Positions 45,266 through 56,311 of a DNA stretch of 64,000 nt are shown in pieces. Source of the DNA: Tractidigestivibacter sp050946515 (lineage in GTDB: Bacteria > Actinomycetota > Coriobacteriia > Coriobacteriales > Atopobiaceae); assembly GCF_050946515.1 (NCBI RefSeq), contig NZ_JBMNUX010000013.1, positions 10,743 to 74,742 on the forward strand, read 5' to 3'. The position numbers and the translations under genes were made by a program. Every line of letters begins with the position of its first letter. The first letter of the stretch is position 1. The notes below the pieces were generated by a model. That model did no database searches and was not told the origin of the DNA. It was given only the letters and a program-made list of their open reading frames with translations.

Positions 45266-46390
45266 ATGGGAATCAAGCTCGGCGTTGACTTCTACAGCTA
45301 TCAGCAGGCGCAGTTCTTCAAGCAGCTCGACCTTGAGGGGATGCTCAAGGAGGCGTCCAGCATCCCCGACGTTACCGGCTTTGAGATGCTCGACGAGCAG
45401 TCGCTCCACTATCCCAACCCTGACCCGCGCTTTCTTGACAAGTGGGACCAGTGGATCGACGAGTACGGAATCCAGCCGGTCACCATGGACGTGTTCGGCG
45501 ACGTTCTGCAGTTCCGCGACCACGTCATGAGCATCCACGAGCTCGCCGAGCGCCTCATGCACGACATCCGCCTGGCGCACCGCCTGGGCTTCAAGTACGT
45601 CCGCACGCTCGCGACCACGCCGCTTGAGGTCATGACCATCGCGCTTCCCGTTGCCGAGGAGCTCGGCATGCGCATCGGGAAGGAGATCCACGCGCCCATC
45701 TCGCTGCACGGCCAGTACGTGCGCGAGATTCGCGAGTACGTTGACCGCACGGGCACCAAGGCCTTGGGCGTCGTTCCCGACTGGGGCGTCTTCGCCTACA
45801 GGCCCTCCGAGGTCACGCTCGACTGGTACGTGCGCCAGGGGGCCAAGCGCAAGACCTGCGAGCTCGTTGACCAGCTCTGCATGGACAACTACCTCGGCAA
45901 GAGCGACGAGCTCGCGCAGATCGACACCTCCCTCTACACGGCGGGCAACATCGAGTCGTTCTTCCACGGCTACCTCAAGACCGGCAACGCCCCCGCCGAC
46001 CTCGTCCCCGCCTTCCAGAAGATGGAGGCGCTCGTGAAGGAGAACGTGGAGGGCTACACCGACATCGACTTCGAGGTCATGGGCCAGGCGCTCCTGCTCA
46101 CGAGGGCCAACCCCGACGAGCTGCGCGACCTCTTGCCCTACATCGTCAACTTCCACGGCAAGTTCTACAACATGTCGGAAGACCCGGACCATCCCGGCGA
46201 ATACGTCGACAAGTCGGTTGACTACGCGGGTCCCATCAAGGTCCTCAAGGAGATCGGATACGACGGCTACATCAACACCGAGTACGAGGGCCAGCGCCGC
46301 TTCCAGGACCGTACCGAGAAGGAGCTCATCAGCGAGGTCGACCAGGTGAGGAAGCACCAGGCGATGATGCGTCGCCTGATCGCCGAATAG
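45266..46390 (+). CDS. TIM-barrel sugar isomerase/epimerase-like protein, probable deglycosidase alpha subunit
   Basis: A 374-residue xylose-isomerase-like TIM barrel. Probable metal and catalytic residues sit in KEIHAPISL, CMDNYLGKSDEL, YIVNFHGKFYNM and the C-terminal NTEYEGQR, matching the E/D/H/E ligand pattern of this superfamily. Paired with the DUF6379 gene and a Gfo/Idh/MocA gene, it fits the catalytic subunit of DgpC/DfgA-type enzymes. These eliminate the aglycone from a 3-keto-glycoside with a divalent metal and a His base. GGGGAGGAC precedes the ATG. Confidence 0.78.
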   Translation: MGIKLGVDFYSYQQAQFFKQLDLEGMLKEASSIPDVTGFEMLDEQSLHYPNPDPRFLDKWDQWIDEYGIQPVTMDVFGDVLQFRDHVMSIHELAERLMHDIRLAHRLGFKYVRTLATTPLEVMTIALPVAEELGMRIGKEIHAPISLHGQYVREIREYVDRTGTKALGVVPDWGVFAYRPSEVTLDWYVRQGAKRKTCELVDQLCMDNYLGKSDELAQIDTSLYTAGNIESFFHGYLKTGNAPADLVPAFQKMEALVKENVEGYTDIDFEVMGQALLLTRANPDELRDLLPYIVNFHGKFYNMSEDPDHPGEYVDKSVDYAGPIKVLKEIGYDGYINTEYEGQRRFQDRTEKELISEVDQVRKHQAMMRRLIAE

Positions 46391-46437
46391 GCACATAAGA
46401 AAACGACACAACAAAAAGAAAAACAGGAGGTATACCC

Positions 46438-47544
46438 ATGAGCAAGCTGAGGCTAGGCATCATCGGCACGGGTGGAATCTGCAACAACAAGCACCTTCCT
46501 TCCCTGGCGAAGGTCGCAGACAAGGTAGAGGTCGTCGCGCTGTGCGACCTCATCGAGTCGAAGGCAATTGCCACCAAGGAGCGCTTCGGGCTCGACGACG
46601 CAAAGATCTACACCGACTACCACGAGCTTCTCGCTGACCCGACAATCGACGTCGTGCACGTCTGCACGCCCAACGTGGCGCACTGCCAGATCACGGTCGA
46701 CGCCTTCGAGGCTGGCAAGAACGTCCTGTGCGAGAAGCCCATGGCCGCAACGTCTGCCGACGCGGCGCGCATGATCGAGGCATGGAAGAAGTCGGGCAAG
46801 AAGTTCACCATCGGCTACCAGAACAGGTTCCGTCCTGACGTTCAGGTACTCAAGAAGTCTTGCGCAGCCGGCGAGCTCGGCGAGATCTACTACGCCGAGG
46901 CCAACGCCATCCGCCGCAAGGCCGTTCCCACCTGGGGCGTGTTCCTGGACAAGTCAAAGCAGGGCGGCGGCCCGCTCATCGACATCGGCACCCACGCGCT
47001 CGACATCACCCTGTGGTGCATGGACAACTACGACGTCGACAGCGTGAGCGGCCAGGTGTTCTACAAGCTCGGCAACCTTCCGTCTGCCGCCGAGGGCAAC
47101 ACCTACGGCCCCTGGGACACCGACACCTATGACGTCGAGGACTCAGCCATGGGCTTCATCAAGATGAAGAGTGGCGCCCTCATCAACCTGCGCGCGTCCT
47201 GGGCGCTCAACTACGAGGACGCCCGCGAGGCCTCGACTACCCTGTGCGGCACGCTCGAGGGCGCAGAGATCAAGCATGGCGGCAGCTATCCCACCTCCGA
47301 GCTCTACTTCAACCACACGCGCCACGGAAAGATGATGACCGAGAAGCTCGACGGCGAGGCGCTCGTCGACTACTTCGAGGGCGTCAACGAGGCTCCCGGC
47401 GTCGTCGAGGCTCGCCAGTGGATCAACGCGATCATCAACGACACGGAGCCATGCGTGAAGCCGGAAGAGGCCTTCCGCGTGACCCAGATCCTCGAAGCCA
47501 TTTACAAGGCGGCTGAGACGAACACGACGATCAAGTTCGAGTAA
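46438..47544 (+). CDS. Gfo/Idh/MocA oxidoreductase, probable glycoside 3-dehydrogenase (DgpA-like)
   Basis: A 368-residue NAD-dependent oxidoreductase. Rossmann motif LGIIGTGGICNNKHLP, the CEKPMAAT motif and the catalytic GGGPLIDIGTHALDITLWCM are present. In the deglycosylation systems it resembles, this enzyme oxidises the sugar C3 hydroxyl to a ketone, which makes the later C-C or C-O elimination possible. It sits 47 bases after the TIM-barrel gene with AGGAGGT upstream and is followed by a terminator. Substrate is inferred from context. Confidence 0.82.
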   Translation: MSKLRLGIIGTGGICNNKHLPSLAKVADKVEVVALCDLIESKAIATKERFGLDDAKIYTDYHELLADPTIDVVHVCTPNVAHCQITVDAFEAGKNVLCEKPMAATSADAARMIEAWKKSGKKFTIGYQNRFRPDVQVLKKSCAAGELGEIYYAEANAIRRKAVPTWGVFLDKSKQGGGPLIDIGTHALDITLWCMDNYDVDSVSGQVFYKLGNLPSAAEGNTYGPWDTDTYDVEDSAMGFIKMKSGALINLRASWALNYEDAREASTTLCGTLEGAEIKHGGSYPTSELYFNHTRHGKMMTEKLDGEALVDYFEGVNEAPGVVEARQWINAIINDTEPCVKPEEAFRVTQILEAIYKAAETNTTIKFE

Positions 47545-47554
47545 GGCATCTGGT

Positions 47555-47598
47555 CCGCAGGAACGTCCCATATTTGGAAATTGCCTGCGGGCCTTTTT
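47555..47598 (+). terminator. Terminator after the DgpA-like gene
   Basis: CCGCAGG (47555-47561) and CCTGCGG (47584-47590) form a stem with a 22-base loop, followed by GCCTTTTT. Closes the operon that starts at 44062. Confidence 0.65.
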
Positions 47599-47647
47599 GG
47601 TGCTTGCGCGCTGTCCGAGTAGCCGAACCAGAAGGAGCTGCAGTCAC

Positions 47648-47902
47648 ATGGCCGCGGACAAAACCATCGCTGACCAGATTGTCTTGGCAGTCGGCGGAGC
47701 AGGCAACATCAAAACACTCGGGCATTGCATGACGCGCCTGCGGTTCAAGCTCAAGGATTTTGACGAGGCAAACGCTGCCGCAATCGAGAAGATCCCCATC
47801 ATCACGGACGACAAGGGCAGCGATCCGAAGTTCGAAGCTCTCGGAGCGGGTCGGGCGCGCCCAGGTGATTGGGCAGCGCTAGCGCGCGTGGCGCAAGCCT
47901 AG
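47648..47902 (+). pseudogene. Truncated PTS EIIB domain (remnant)
   Basis: An 84-codon frame whose first 49 residues are the start of a glucose/beta-glucoside type EIIB domain: IADQIVLAVGGAGNIKTLGHCMTRLRFKLKDF, with the phosphorylated Cys at position 27. After KIP the sequence stops resembling EIIB (the usual GV-x-GV-strand is absent) and about 35 unrelated residues lead to a stop. No EIIC follows. It parallels the start of the intact EIIBC at 48901 but is not an exact copy, so it looks like the leftover 5' end of a second transporter gene. Confidence 0.65.
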
Positions 47903-47938
47903 CAAGACATCAAGAAATCGAAAGAGAAAGGACTCGAC

Positions 47939-48862
47939 ATGTTGAAGCTCGGACTCCTCACGTCGATTCTTGAGGGAATGACGTTTGAGCAAACAGTGGA
48001 CGTTGCGGCAGAGAACGGACTTAGCTGCCTTGAGGTGGCGTGCTGGCCGGCCTCCGGCGGAGCAAAGCGTCGCTATGCGGGCGTGTGCCACATCGACGCC
48101 GAGAACCTCACCGCGGCGCGCGCAAAGGAGATTTGCGCGTACTGCGCCAAGAAGGGGGTGGCCATCTCGTCGCTTGGCTACTATCCGAACACCCTCGACC
48201 CCGACCTCGAGCGTCGCGCGGCCTACGTCTCGCACCTCTATTAGCTCATTGACGCCGCCGCCATGCTCGACGTCAACATGGTCACTACCTTCCTTGGCCG
48301 CGTGAGCGACAAGAACGTCGAGGACAACCTCGAGATTGTCGCCGAGGTCTGGCCGCCCATCTTGGACTACGCAAAGGACAAGGGCGTCCGCATTGCCATC
48401 GAGAACTGCCCCATGCTCTTCACGAAGGACGAGTGGCCGGGAGGACAGAACATCATGACCTCGCCTGCCAACTGGCGAAAGGTCTTTGAGGTGCTGCCCT
48501 ACGACAACCTGGGCATCAACTATGACCCCTCGCACTTCGTCTGGCAGCAGATCGACTACATCAAGCCCCTCTACGAGTTCAAGGACAAGATCTTCCACGT
48601 GCACTTCAAAGACCTCAAGCTTTTGCCCGACCGCCTTGCCGACGTCGGCATCATGGCCTATCCGCTCGAGTACATGGTCCCAAAGATCCCCGGGCTGGGT
48701 GACGTTGACTGGGGCAAGTACGTCTCTGCCCTGAGCGATATCGGATATTCCGGCTATGGCGTCATCGAGGTCGAGGACAAGTCGTTCGAGGGCTCTCTCG
48801 ACGAGGCAAAGCGCGCTGTGAAGCAGAGCGCTCATTATCTGCGGAACTTCGTAGGAAACTGA
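47939..48862 (+). pseudogene. Sugar isomerase/epimerase-like TIM barrel interrupted by an in-frame TAG
   Basis: Two frames, 47939-48244 and 48245-48862, are the same reading frame separated only by one TAG at 48242-48244. Read through, they make a 307-residue xylose-isomerase-like protein with the metal ligands IAIENCPML, NYDPSHFVW, FHVHFKD and VIEVEDKS intact. The downstream ATG (48263) has no ribosome site, so the second half is unlikely to be made separately. A recent nonsense mutation, or a sequencing error, is the simplest reading. Its likely role was processing a keto- or phospho-sugar of this locus. Confidence 0.8.
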
Positions 48863-48900
48863 CGACCGTCGCCATTGGCACAGGAAGGAGCCGGTAGGAG

Positions 48901-50307
48901 ATGGATTACGCAAAAGCAGCGGCTGAAATAGTCGAGAAGGCGGGCGGTCCTGAGAACGTTCAGTCGGTGACACACTGCATGACCCGCCTCCGCCTCATTT
49001 TGAACGACGAGAAGAAGGCGGACATCGAGGGCATCAAGAAGATCAAGGGCGTGCTTGGCTGCGTCTATATGGGCGAGCAGCTCCAGGTCGTTCTTGGTGC
49101 AAACCTCATAGACACCTACAACGAGGTCGTCAAGCAGTTCGGCTTCACTGAGGCCGCTGTGGTGGACGAGAACCTCGACCCCGAGCTCACGAAGAAAGAC
49201 GACGACCAGCCGCGGTGGAAGCGGTGGGGCACAGAGCTCATTGGCTACATCTCGGGTTCCGTTGCGCCGATGATCCCAGGCTTCATTGGCGGCGGCATGC
49301 TGAAGGTCGTGCTGCTGCTCATCAAGCTGGTATGGCCTGAGTTCGAGAGCACCGACACCTATGCCCTGCTCTCGATCATGGCAAACGCGCCCTTTTACTT
49401 CATGCCGATCATCGTGGCATATGGTGCGGCAAAGAAGCTTGGCGCCACGCCGGTCTATGCGATGCTCGTCGCGGCGGCGATGTTTGCGCCCGACTTCCTT
49501 GAGTACGTGAACGCAGACCCGCAGGAGGAGATGACCCTGTTCGGGATCCCAATCCTTTTGCAGGACTACTCTAACTCGCTGCTTCCGGCGCTGCTTCTGG
49601 CATGGGCGGCCGCGCGCTTCGAGAAGCTGTGGAACAAGGTCGTGCCGGGCATCTTCAAGTCGGTGTTCGTTGGCCTGCTGACGATGGTGTGCACCTACGT
49701 CCTCACGATGACCATCTTCGCGCCGCTTGGCACCTACATGGGCAACTACATCGTTGCCTTCCTGATGTTCCTCAACAGTACTGTGGGACCGCTTGCCGTC
49801 GCGCTGCTTGCAGGTATCATGCCATTCGTAATCATGACGGGCGTTGGCGGCGTCTTCATGGCCTTCATGACGCAGCTCCTCACCGACCCAGGCTACGACT
49901 CCCTGTTCCGTCCTGCTCTCCTGCTGCACAACATGGCTGAGGGCGGTGCCTGCCTGGGCGTCGCGCTGCGTGCCAAGAACAAGGAGTTCAAGAACGAGGC
50001 CTTCTCGATTGCCATCGGCTGCATCGTCGCTGGCGTAAGCGAGCCCTCCATCTACGGCATCACGCTGAGGCTGAAGCGCCCCATGATCGGCGTGTGCGTC
50101 GGTGGCGCCGCGGGCGGCCTTGTCGCAGGGCTTCTCGGAGCAAGGGCCTACATCATGGGCTACTCCACCATCCTTGCCCTGCCAATCTTTGAGGATACGA
50201 TCGTGGCGATCGTGATAGCAATCATTGTGGCGATTGCGGTCTCGTGCCTAGTCACGATGGCGCTCGGCTTTGACGAGAGCATCGTGGTGGACGAAGAAGA
50301 GGCCTGA
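48901..50307 (+). CDS. PTS EIIBC transporter, glucose/beta-glucoside type, without EIIA
   Basis: A 468-residue permease. The EIIB domain is at about residues 1-85 with the phosphorylated Cys26 in VTHCMTRLRL and GVLGCVYMGEQLQVVLG. The EIIC domain has about ten helices and the conserved GVSEPSIYGITLRLKRP near residue 380. No EIIA domain is fused, so EIIA must come from elsewhere. It imports and phosphorylates a hexose or glycoside. Placed after the deglycosidase genes and a broken epimerase, it is probably the uptake route for the locus. AGGAGCCGGTAGGAG precedes the ATG. Confidence 0.9.
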   Translation: MDYAKAAAEIVEKAGGPENVQSVTHCMTRLRLILNDEKKADIEGIKKIKGVLGCVYMGEQLQVVLGANLIDTYNEVVKQFGFTEAAVVDENLDPELTKKDDDQPRWKRWGTELIGYISGSVAPMIPGFIGGGMLKVVLLLIKLVWPEFESTDTYALLSIMANAPFYFMPIIVAYGAAKKLGATPVYAMLVAAAMFAPDFLEYVNADPQEEMTLFGIPILLQDYSNSLLPALLLAWAAARFEKLWNKVVPGIFKSVFVGLLTMVCTYVLTMTIFAPLGTYMGNYIVAFLMFLNSTVGPLAVALLAGIMPFVIMTGVGGVFMAFMTQLLTDPGYDSLFRPALLLHNMAEGGACLGVALRAKNKEFKNEAFSIAIGCIVAGVSEPSIYGITLRLKRPMIGVCVGGAAGGLVAGLLGARAYIMGYSTILALPIFEDTIVAIVIAIIVAIAVSCLVTMALGFDESIVVDEEEA

Positions 50308-50610
50308 TGCTCTATCTAGCCCCGTCAATGTGCCTCATAGGGCCATAACGGAGTGCCTCCGTTCGAATGGGGTCCCGACCTTGTGGCCGGGACCCCTACT
50401 TGTGGGGGAGAGGTCCATGGCGCGATATTCATGAGGATGACCGCACGCCAAAGAGTCATCTGTCCCATGCCAAACGCTCCACGTAAAAGGAGCCATTTCC
50501 TACATAACACAAACAGCCGCCCAGCTCCCCATACTGGGGTGCCAGGTGGCTGCTTGCATGGCTATACTAACATATCTTGCTGGTAGAAAGACGGGACTAT
50601 CAAGCCGCTT
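50308..50610. terminator. Convergent intergenic region with two hairpins
   Basis: The 303 bases between the PTS gene and glnA hold two stem-loops. One is GGGGTCCCG / CGGGACCCC at 50369-50377 and 50388-50396, likely ending the PTS transcript. The other, about 50517-50556, is read on the minus strand as a nested CAGCCACC...GGCGGCTG stem followed by TTTGTGTT, likely ending the glnA transcript. Nothing else recognised. Confidence 0.55.
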
Positions 50611-52701
<2,091 letters not shown>

Positions 52702-52929
52702 TTGCACCCCTTCTCCTGTGTTGGTTCGAAGGCTTACGGGCATTACTTTACGTGCCCTTTATTTCGCCAACATTGCCACGCGGTGTCTTGCGCGAACCCC
52801 ACACATTGCAGAAGTTTGAACTATTCGGCGCATTTCGCGTGGCGAGAAGAGCCCTTATGCGCCCTCGCGCGTTTCCTGTCTGGGGCGCCCGTTACAATAG
52901 GGGAGGACAATGATAGAGAGGACAGCTTC

Positions 52930-55626
52930 ATGCCTGAGACAAACCAGCAGGACCGCCGAACCATTGCCGTGATTGACGGCAATTCGCTTATGCATCGTGC
53001 CTACCATGCCATCATGCAGCCAATGACGGCGCCCGATGGTCGCTCCACCAACGCCCTCTTTGGCTTCTTCAACATGTTCATCAAGATGGTGGAGACCTTC
53101 CATCCCAATGGCATCATCTGCGCCTTCGACAAGGGCAAGCCTCAGGTGCGCATCGACATGCTGCCTCAGTACAAGGCCCAGCGGCCGCCCATGGACGACG
53201 CCCTTCACGAGCAGTTCCCAATGGTCAAAGACCTGCTGCGCACGCTTGACGTGCCGGTCTGCGAGCTCGAGGGCTGGGAGGGCGACGACATCCTGGGAAC
53301 GCTCGCACGCCGCGGCGAGTCAGAGGGCTACGAGATGCTGCTCTTTACGGGAGACCGCGACATGTACCAGCTGGCGACAGACCACGTGAAGATCGTCTCC
53401 ACCAAAAAGGGCGTCTCGGAGGTCTCGATCATGACCCCCGAGAGCGTCGACGACCTCTACCACGGCGTCACGCCCGACCTCGTGCCCGACTTCTACGGCC
53501 TTAAGGGCGACAGCTCTGATAACATCCCCGGCGTCCCTGGCATCGGCCCCAAGAAGGCGGCGGCGCTGATCGTCCAGTACGGCAGCCTCGACAACGTGAT
53601 CGCACACGCAGACGAGGTCAAGGGCAAGATGGGCGAGAACCTCCGCGCGCATATTGACGACGCGCTTCTCTCGCGCAAGGTGGCCACCATTCGCACTGAC
53701 GCGCCCATCGACATCGACCTTGCCGACGCAAAGTTTCCCACCTTTGACCCGGCGGAGGTCAAGAAGGCCTTCTCCGATCTGGGCTTTACGGGAATGACCA
53801 AGCGCATCCTGAAGCTCTCTGATGCCCCGATGCCAGCCGATGAGCCAGCGCCCGCCTCCGTCGACGTCTCGCTGGGCGACGTGCTTTCCGGCGAGAAGGC
53901 GTATTCGCAGCTCGAGAGTGCCGTTGCCTCTGGCGAATGGGTGGGCGTCGCGCTTGACGAGCCGGGCCATGGCGAGCAGCTTTCGCTTGACTTTGAGGAT
54001 GAGCCCAAGGCGGGGCTTTGGGTGAGCTGCGAGAAGTACATGGCTCACATCGATGGAGACCGTTCCCATGAGGCTCTCGCGCTGTTGTTCAAGAAGGGCC
54101 GCGTTGCGGCGGGCGACGTGAAGGCGCTGCTCCACGAGCTCATCCCGTATGACTCCTCAGAGCCGGCTGAGATATCCCCCGCCAAAGTTGGTCCAGACCG
54201 TATTTTTGACGTGGGCGTAGCCGACTACCTCCTTGATTCTGACAGAAACGACTTCTCTCCCGCTGCGCTTGCGAAGGACTTGCTGCCCTCGCCGCTCCCA
54301 GAGGCGACAGGGGACGTTCCGCAGGCGGCCATCGACGCGCTTGCCTCAAGGCTTCTGGTGCCGGCGCTCCAAGAGCGAATGGCCAAGACCGGCGAGAAGA
54401 CCGTCGAGCTCTTCTCGAAGCTCGAGATGCCGCTTCTGCCTGTTCTTCTCGTGATGGAGCGCCGCGGCCTGCATGCCGACCGCGCAATCCTCCGCGCGCA
54501 GTCTGACGAGTTAGGCGCAGAGATCGACCAGATGGTCGCCCACATTCACGAGCAGGCGGGGGAGGACTTCAACATCGACTCGCCGATGCAGCTCTCGCAC
54601 GTGCTTTTTGATGTGTGGAAGCTCCCGACGACCGGGCTCAAGAGGACCAAGCGCGGATATTACTCAACCAATGCAAAGACGCTGAGCGATCTTGCCGACA
54701 AGGACGGGCGCGTGGCCGAGGTCCTTGAGTATCGCGAGCGCGCAAAGATAAAGAGCACGTATCTTGACGCGCTGCCACAGCTCATCAGAGGTGACGGTCG
54801 CATCCATACGACGTTTAACCAAACGGTCGCGGCGACGGGTCGCCTCTCAAGCTCTGACCCCAACTTGCAGAACATCCCTACGCGCTCTGAGCTGGGGCAT
54901 CGCGTGCGCAAGGCGTTCACGGCCCCCGAGGGAACCGTATTCCTTGCTTGCGACTATTCGCAGATTGAGCTGCGCCTGCTTGCCCACCTCTCTGGCGACG
55001 AGCATCTGATTGCCGCCTTCTGCGAGGGCCGCGACTTCCATGCCGCCACGGCCGCGCGCGTCTTTGACGTGCCTATTGAGGAGGTCACGCCTCAGATGCG
55101 CAGCCGCGCCAAGGCCGTCAACTTTGGCATCGTCTACGGCCAGCAGGCCTATGGGCTGGCAACCTCGCTCAAGATCCCTCGCTCCGAGGCCCAGCAGATG
55201 ATCGACCGCTACTTTGAGGCCTATCCGGACGTGGAGCGCTTCCTCAAGGGCCTCGTCGAGTTTGCCCACAAGAACGGCTACGTCGAGACCATGTACGGCC
55301 GCCGTCGCTATACCGCAGATATTTCGAGCAAGAATTTCCAGCTTCGCTCGTTTGCCGAGCGCACTGCCATGAACCACCCAATGCAGGGGAGCGCTGCCGA
55401 CATCATCAAGATTGCCATGGTTCGCGTTGAGCGCGAGCTTGCCGAGAAAAACCTCAAGAGCCGGCTTGTTCTGCAGATTCACGACGAGCTTGACCTCGAG
55501 GTGCCTGAAGGCGAAATAGAGGAAGCCTCGGAGCTTGTCAAGCAGACTATGGAGGGAGTGGTTAAGCTTCGAGTACCGTTGATTGCCGAGGTTTCCTATG
55601 GGTACACCTGGGCCGACGCTAAGTAG
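52930..55626 (+). CDS. polA: DNA polymerase I
   Basis: An 898-residue Pol I. The N-terminal 5'-3' nuclease domain (1-290) begins IAVIDGNSLMHRAYHA and has FTGDRDMYQL and GLKGDSSDNIPGVPGIGPKKA. In the middle domain the 3'-5' exonuclease DxE motif is not found (VALDEPG at its place), so proofreading is probably lost, as in Taq and Bst enzymes. The polymerase domain carries FLACDYSQIELRLLAHLSGD, the O-helix RSRAKAVNFGIVYG and LQIHDELDLEVP. The ATG at 52930 has GAGAGGA upstream; the long upstream open frame is antisense to glnA. Confidence 0.96.
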   Translation: MPETNQQDRRTIAVIDGNSLMHRAYHAIMQPMTAPDGRSTNALFGFFNMFIKMVETFHPNGIICAFDKGKPQVRIDMLPQYKAQRPPMDDALHEQFPMVKDLLRTLDVPVCELEGWEGDDILGTLARRGESEGYEMLLFTGDRDMYQLATDHVKIVSTKKGVSEVSIMTPESVDDLYHGVTPDLVPDFYGLKGDSSDNIPGVPGIGPKKAAALIVQYGSLDNVIAHADEVKGKMGENLRAHIDDALLSRKVATIRTDAPIDIDLADAKFPTFDPAEVKKAFSDLGFTGMTKRILKLSDAPMPADEPAPASVDVSLGDVLSGEKAYSQLESAVASGEWVGVALDEPGHGEQLSLDFEDEPKAGLWVSCEKYMAHIDGDRSHEALALLFKKGRVAAGDVKALLHELIPYDSSEPAEISPAKVGPDRIFDVGVADYLLDSDRNDFSPAALAKDLLPSPLPEATGDVPQAAIDALASRLLVPALQERMAKTGEKTVELFSKLEMPLLPVLLVMERRGLHADRAILRAQSDELGAEIDQMVAHIHEQAGEDFNIDSPMQLSHVLFDVWKLPTTGLKRTKRGYYSTNAKTLSDLADKDGRVAEVLEYRERAKIKSTYLDALPQLIRGDGRIHTTFNQTVAATGRLSSSDPNLQNIPTRSELGHRVRKAFTAPEGTVFLACDYSQIELRLLAHLSGDEHLIAAFCEGRDFHAATAARVFDVPIEEVTPQMRSRAKAVNFGIVYGQQAYGLATSLKIPRSEAQQMIDRYFEAYPDVERFLKGLVEFAHKNGYVETMYGRRRYTADISSKNFQLRSFAERTAMNHPMQGSAADIIKIAMVRVERELAEKNLKSRLVLQIHDELDLEVPEGEIEEASELVKQTMEGVVKLRVPLIAEVSYGYTWADAK

Positions 55627-55634
55627 GAGGAGTT

Positions 55635-56132
55635 ATGAAAGACGAGAAGATGAACGTGGTTTGCTATAGTGACGGCGCGTCTCGCGGGAATCCCGGCAAT
55701 GGGGGATACGGCGCAGTCCTTATCTATGTTGATCCATCGGGAAAGGAGCATCGGTACGAGCTCTCGCAGGGATATCGATGCACGACTAACAATCGCATGG
55801 AGCTAATGGGCGCGATTGCGGCGCTCGAGGCGCTCAATCGCCCTTGTCGCGTGGAGCTCCATACAGACTCGCGCTACGTCGTGGACGCGTTCAACAACAA
55901 CTGGATTGACGGCTGGATTAGTAACGGATGGAAGACGGCCTCAAATCAGCCCGTAAAAAACGTCGACCTGTGGAATCGACTGCTTTCGGCCATGGCCCCA
56001 CACGATGTCACCTATATATGGGTGAAGGGCCATGCCGGCCACGACCTCAACGAACGCTGCGACGAGCTTGCCACGACAGCGGCAGACGGCGACGATCTTG
56101 TTGAGGACGAGGGATTTACGTTCGCAGACTAG
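55635..56132 (+). CDS. rnhA: Ribonuclease HI
   Basis: A 165-residue RNase H1 that removes RNA from RNA-DNA hybrids. The four acidic active-site residues are present: CYSDGASRGNPG, TTNNRMELMGAIAAL, LHTDSRYVVD and NERCDELATTAA. It starts eight bases after the polA stop, with AGGAGGAG as ribosome site, so both are probably one transcript; both act on RNA primers. It has a short acidic C-terminal tail. Confidence 0.95.
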   Translation: MKDEKMNVVCYSDGASRGNPGNGGYGAVLIYVDPSGKEHRYELSQGYRCTTNNRMELMGAIAALEALNRPCRVELHTDSRYVVDAFNNNWIDGWISNGWKTASNQPVKNVDLWNRLLSAMAPHDVTYIWVKGHAGHDLNERCDELATTAADGDDLVEDEGFTFAD

Positions 56133-56214
56133 GACGTGGTGGGGCCTGGCGCCACGGCGGGCATAGCCGAAAAGTGCGGCGGGAGAATGGTCGCGGACGT
56201 ATTTGCGGCAATTG

Positions 56215-56268
56215 TTAGTCTACTAAAACTTTCTTCTCTCTTGCGCTATAGTTAGATGCAGTTAACTA
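56215..56268 (+). promoter_or_regulatory. Two small palindromes upstream of the metal-binding membrane protein
   Basis: TTAGT-CT-ACTAA lies at 56215-56226, and TAGTTA-(8 bases)-TAACTA at 56249-56268, with a -10-like TATAGT overlapping the second. The AT-rich dyads resemble DtxR/IdeR-type metal-regulator sites in general shape but match no consensus exactly. Confidence 0.35.
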
Positions 56269-56311
56269 GAGCGCCCCCGCATTCGCTTGCGCGGGGCAGA
56301 GAGGACGTGAT

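Noticed and set aside
48245..48862. A separate 199-residue gene starting at 48263
   Set aside because: It has no ribosome site and is in the same frame as the fragment before the TAG; it is the second half of one interrupted gene.
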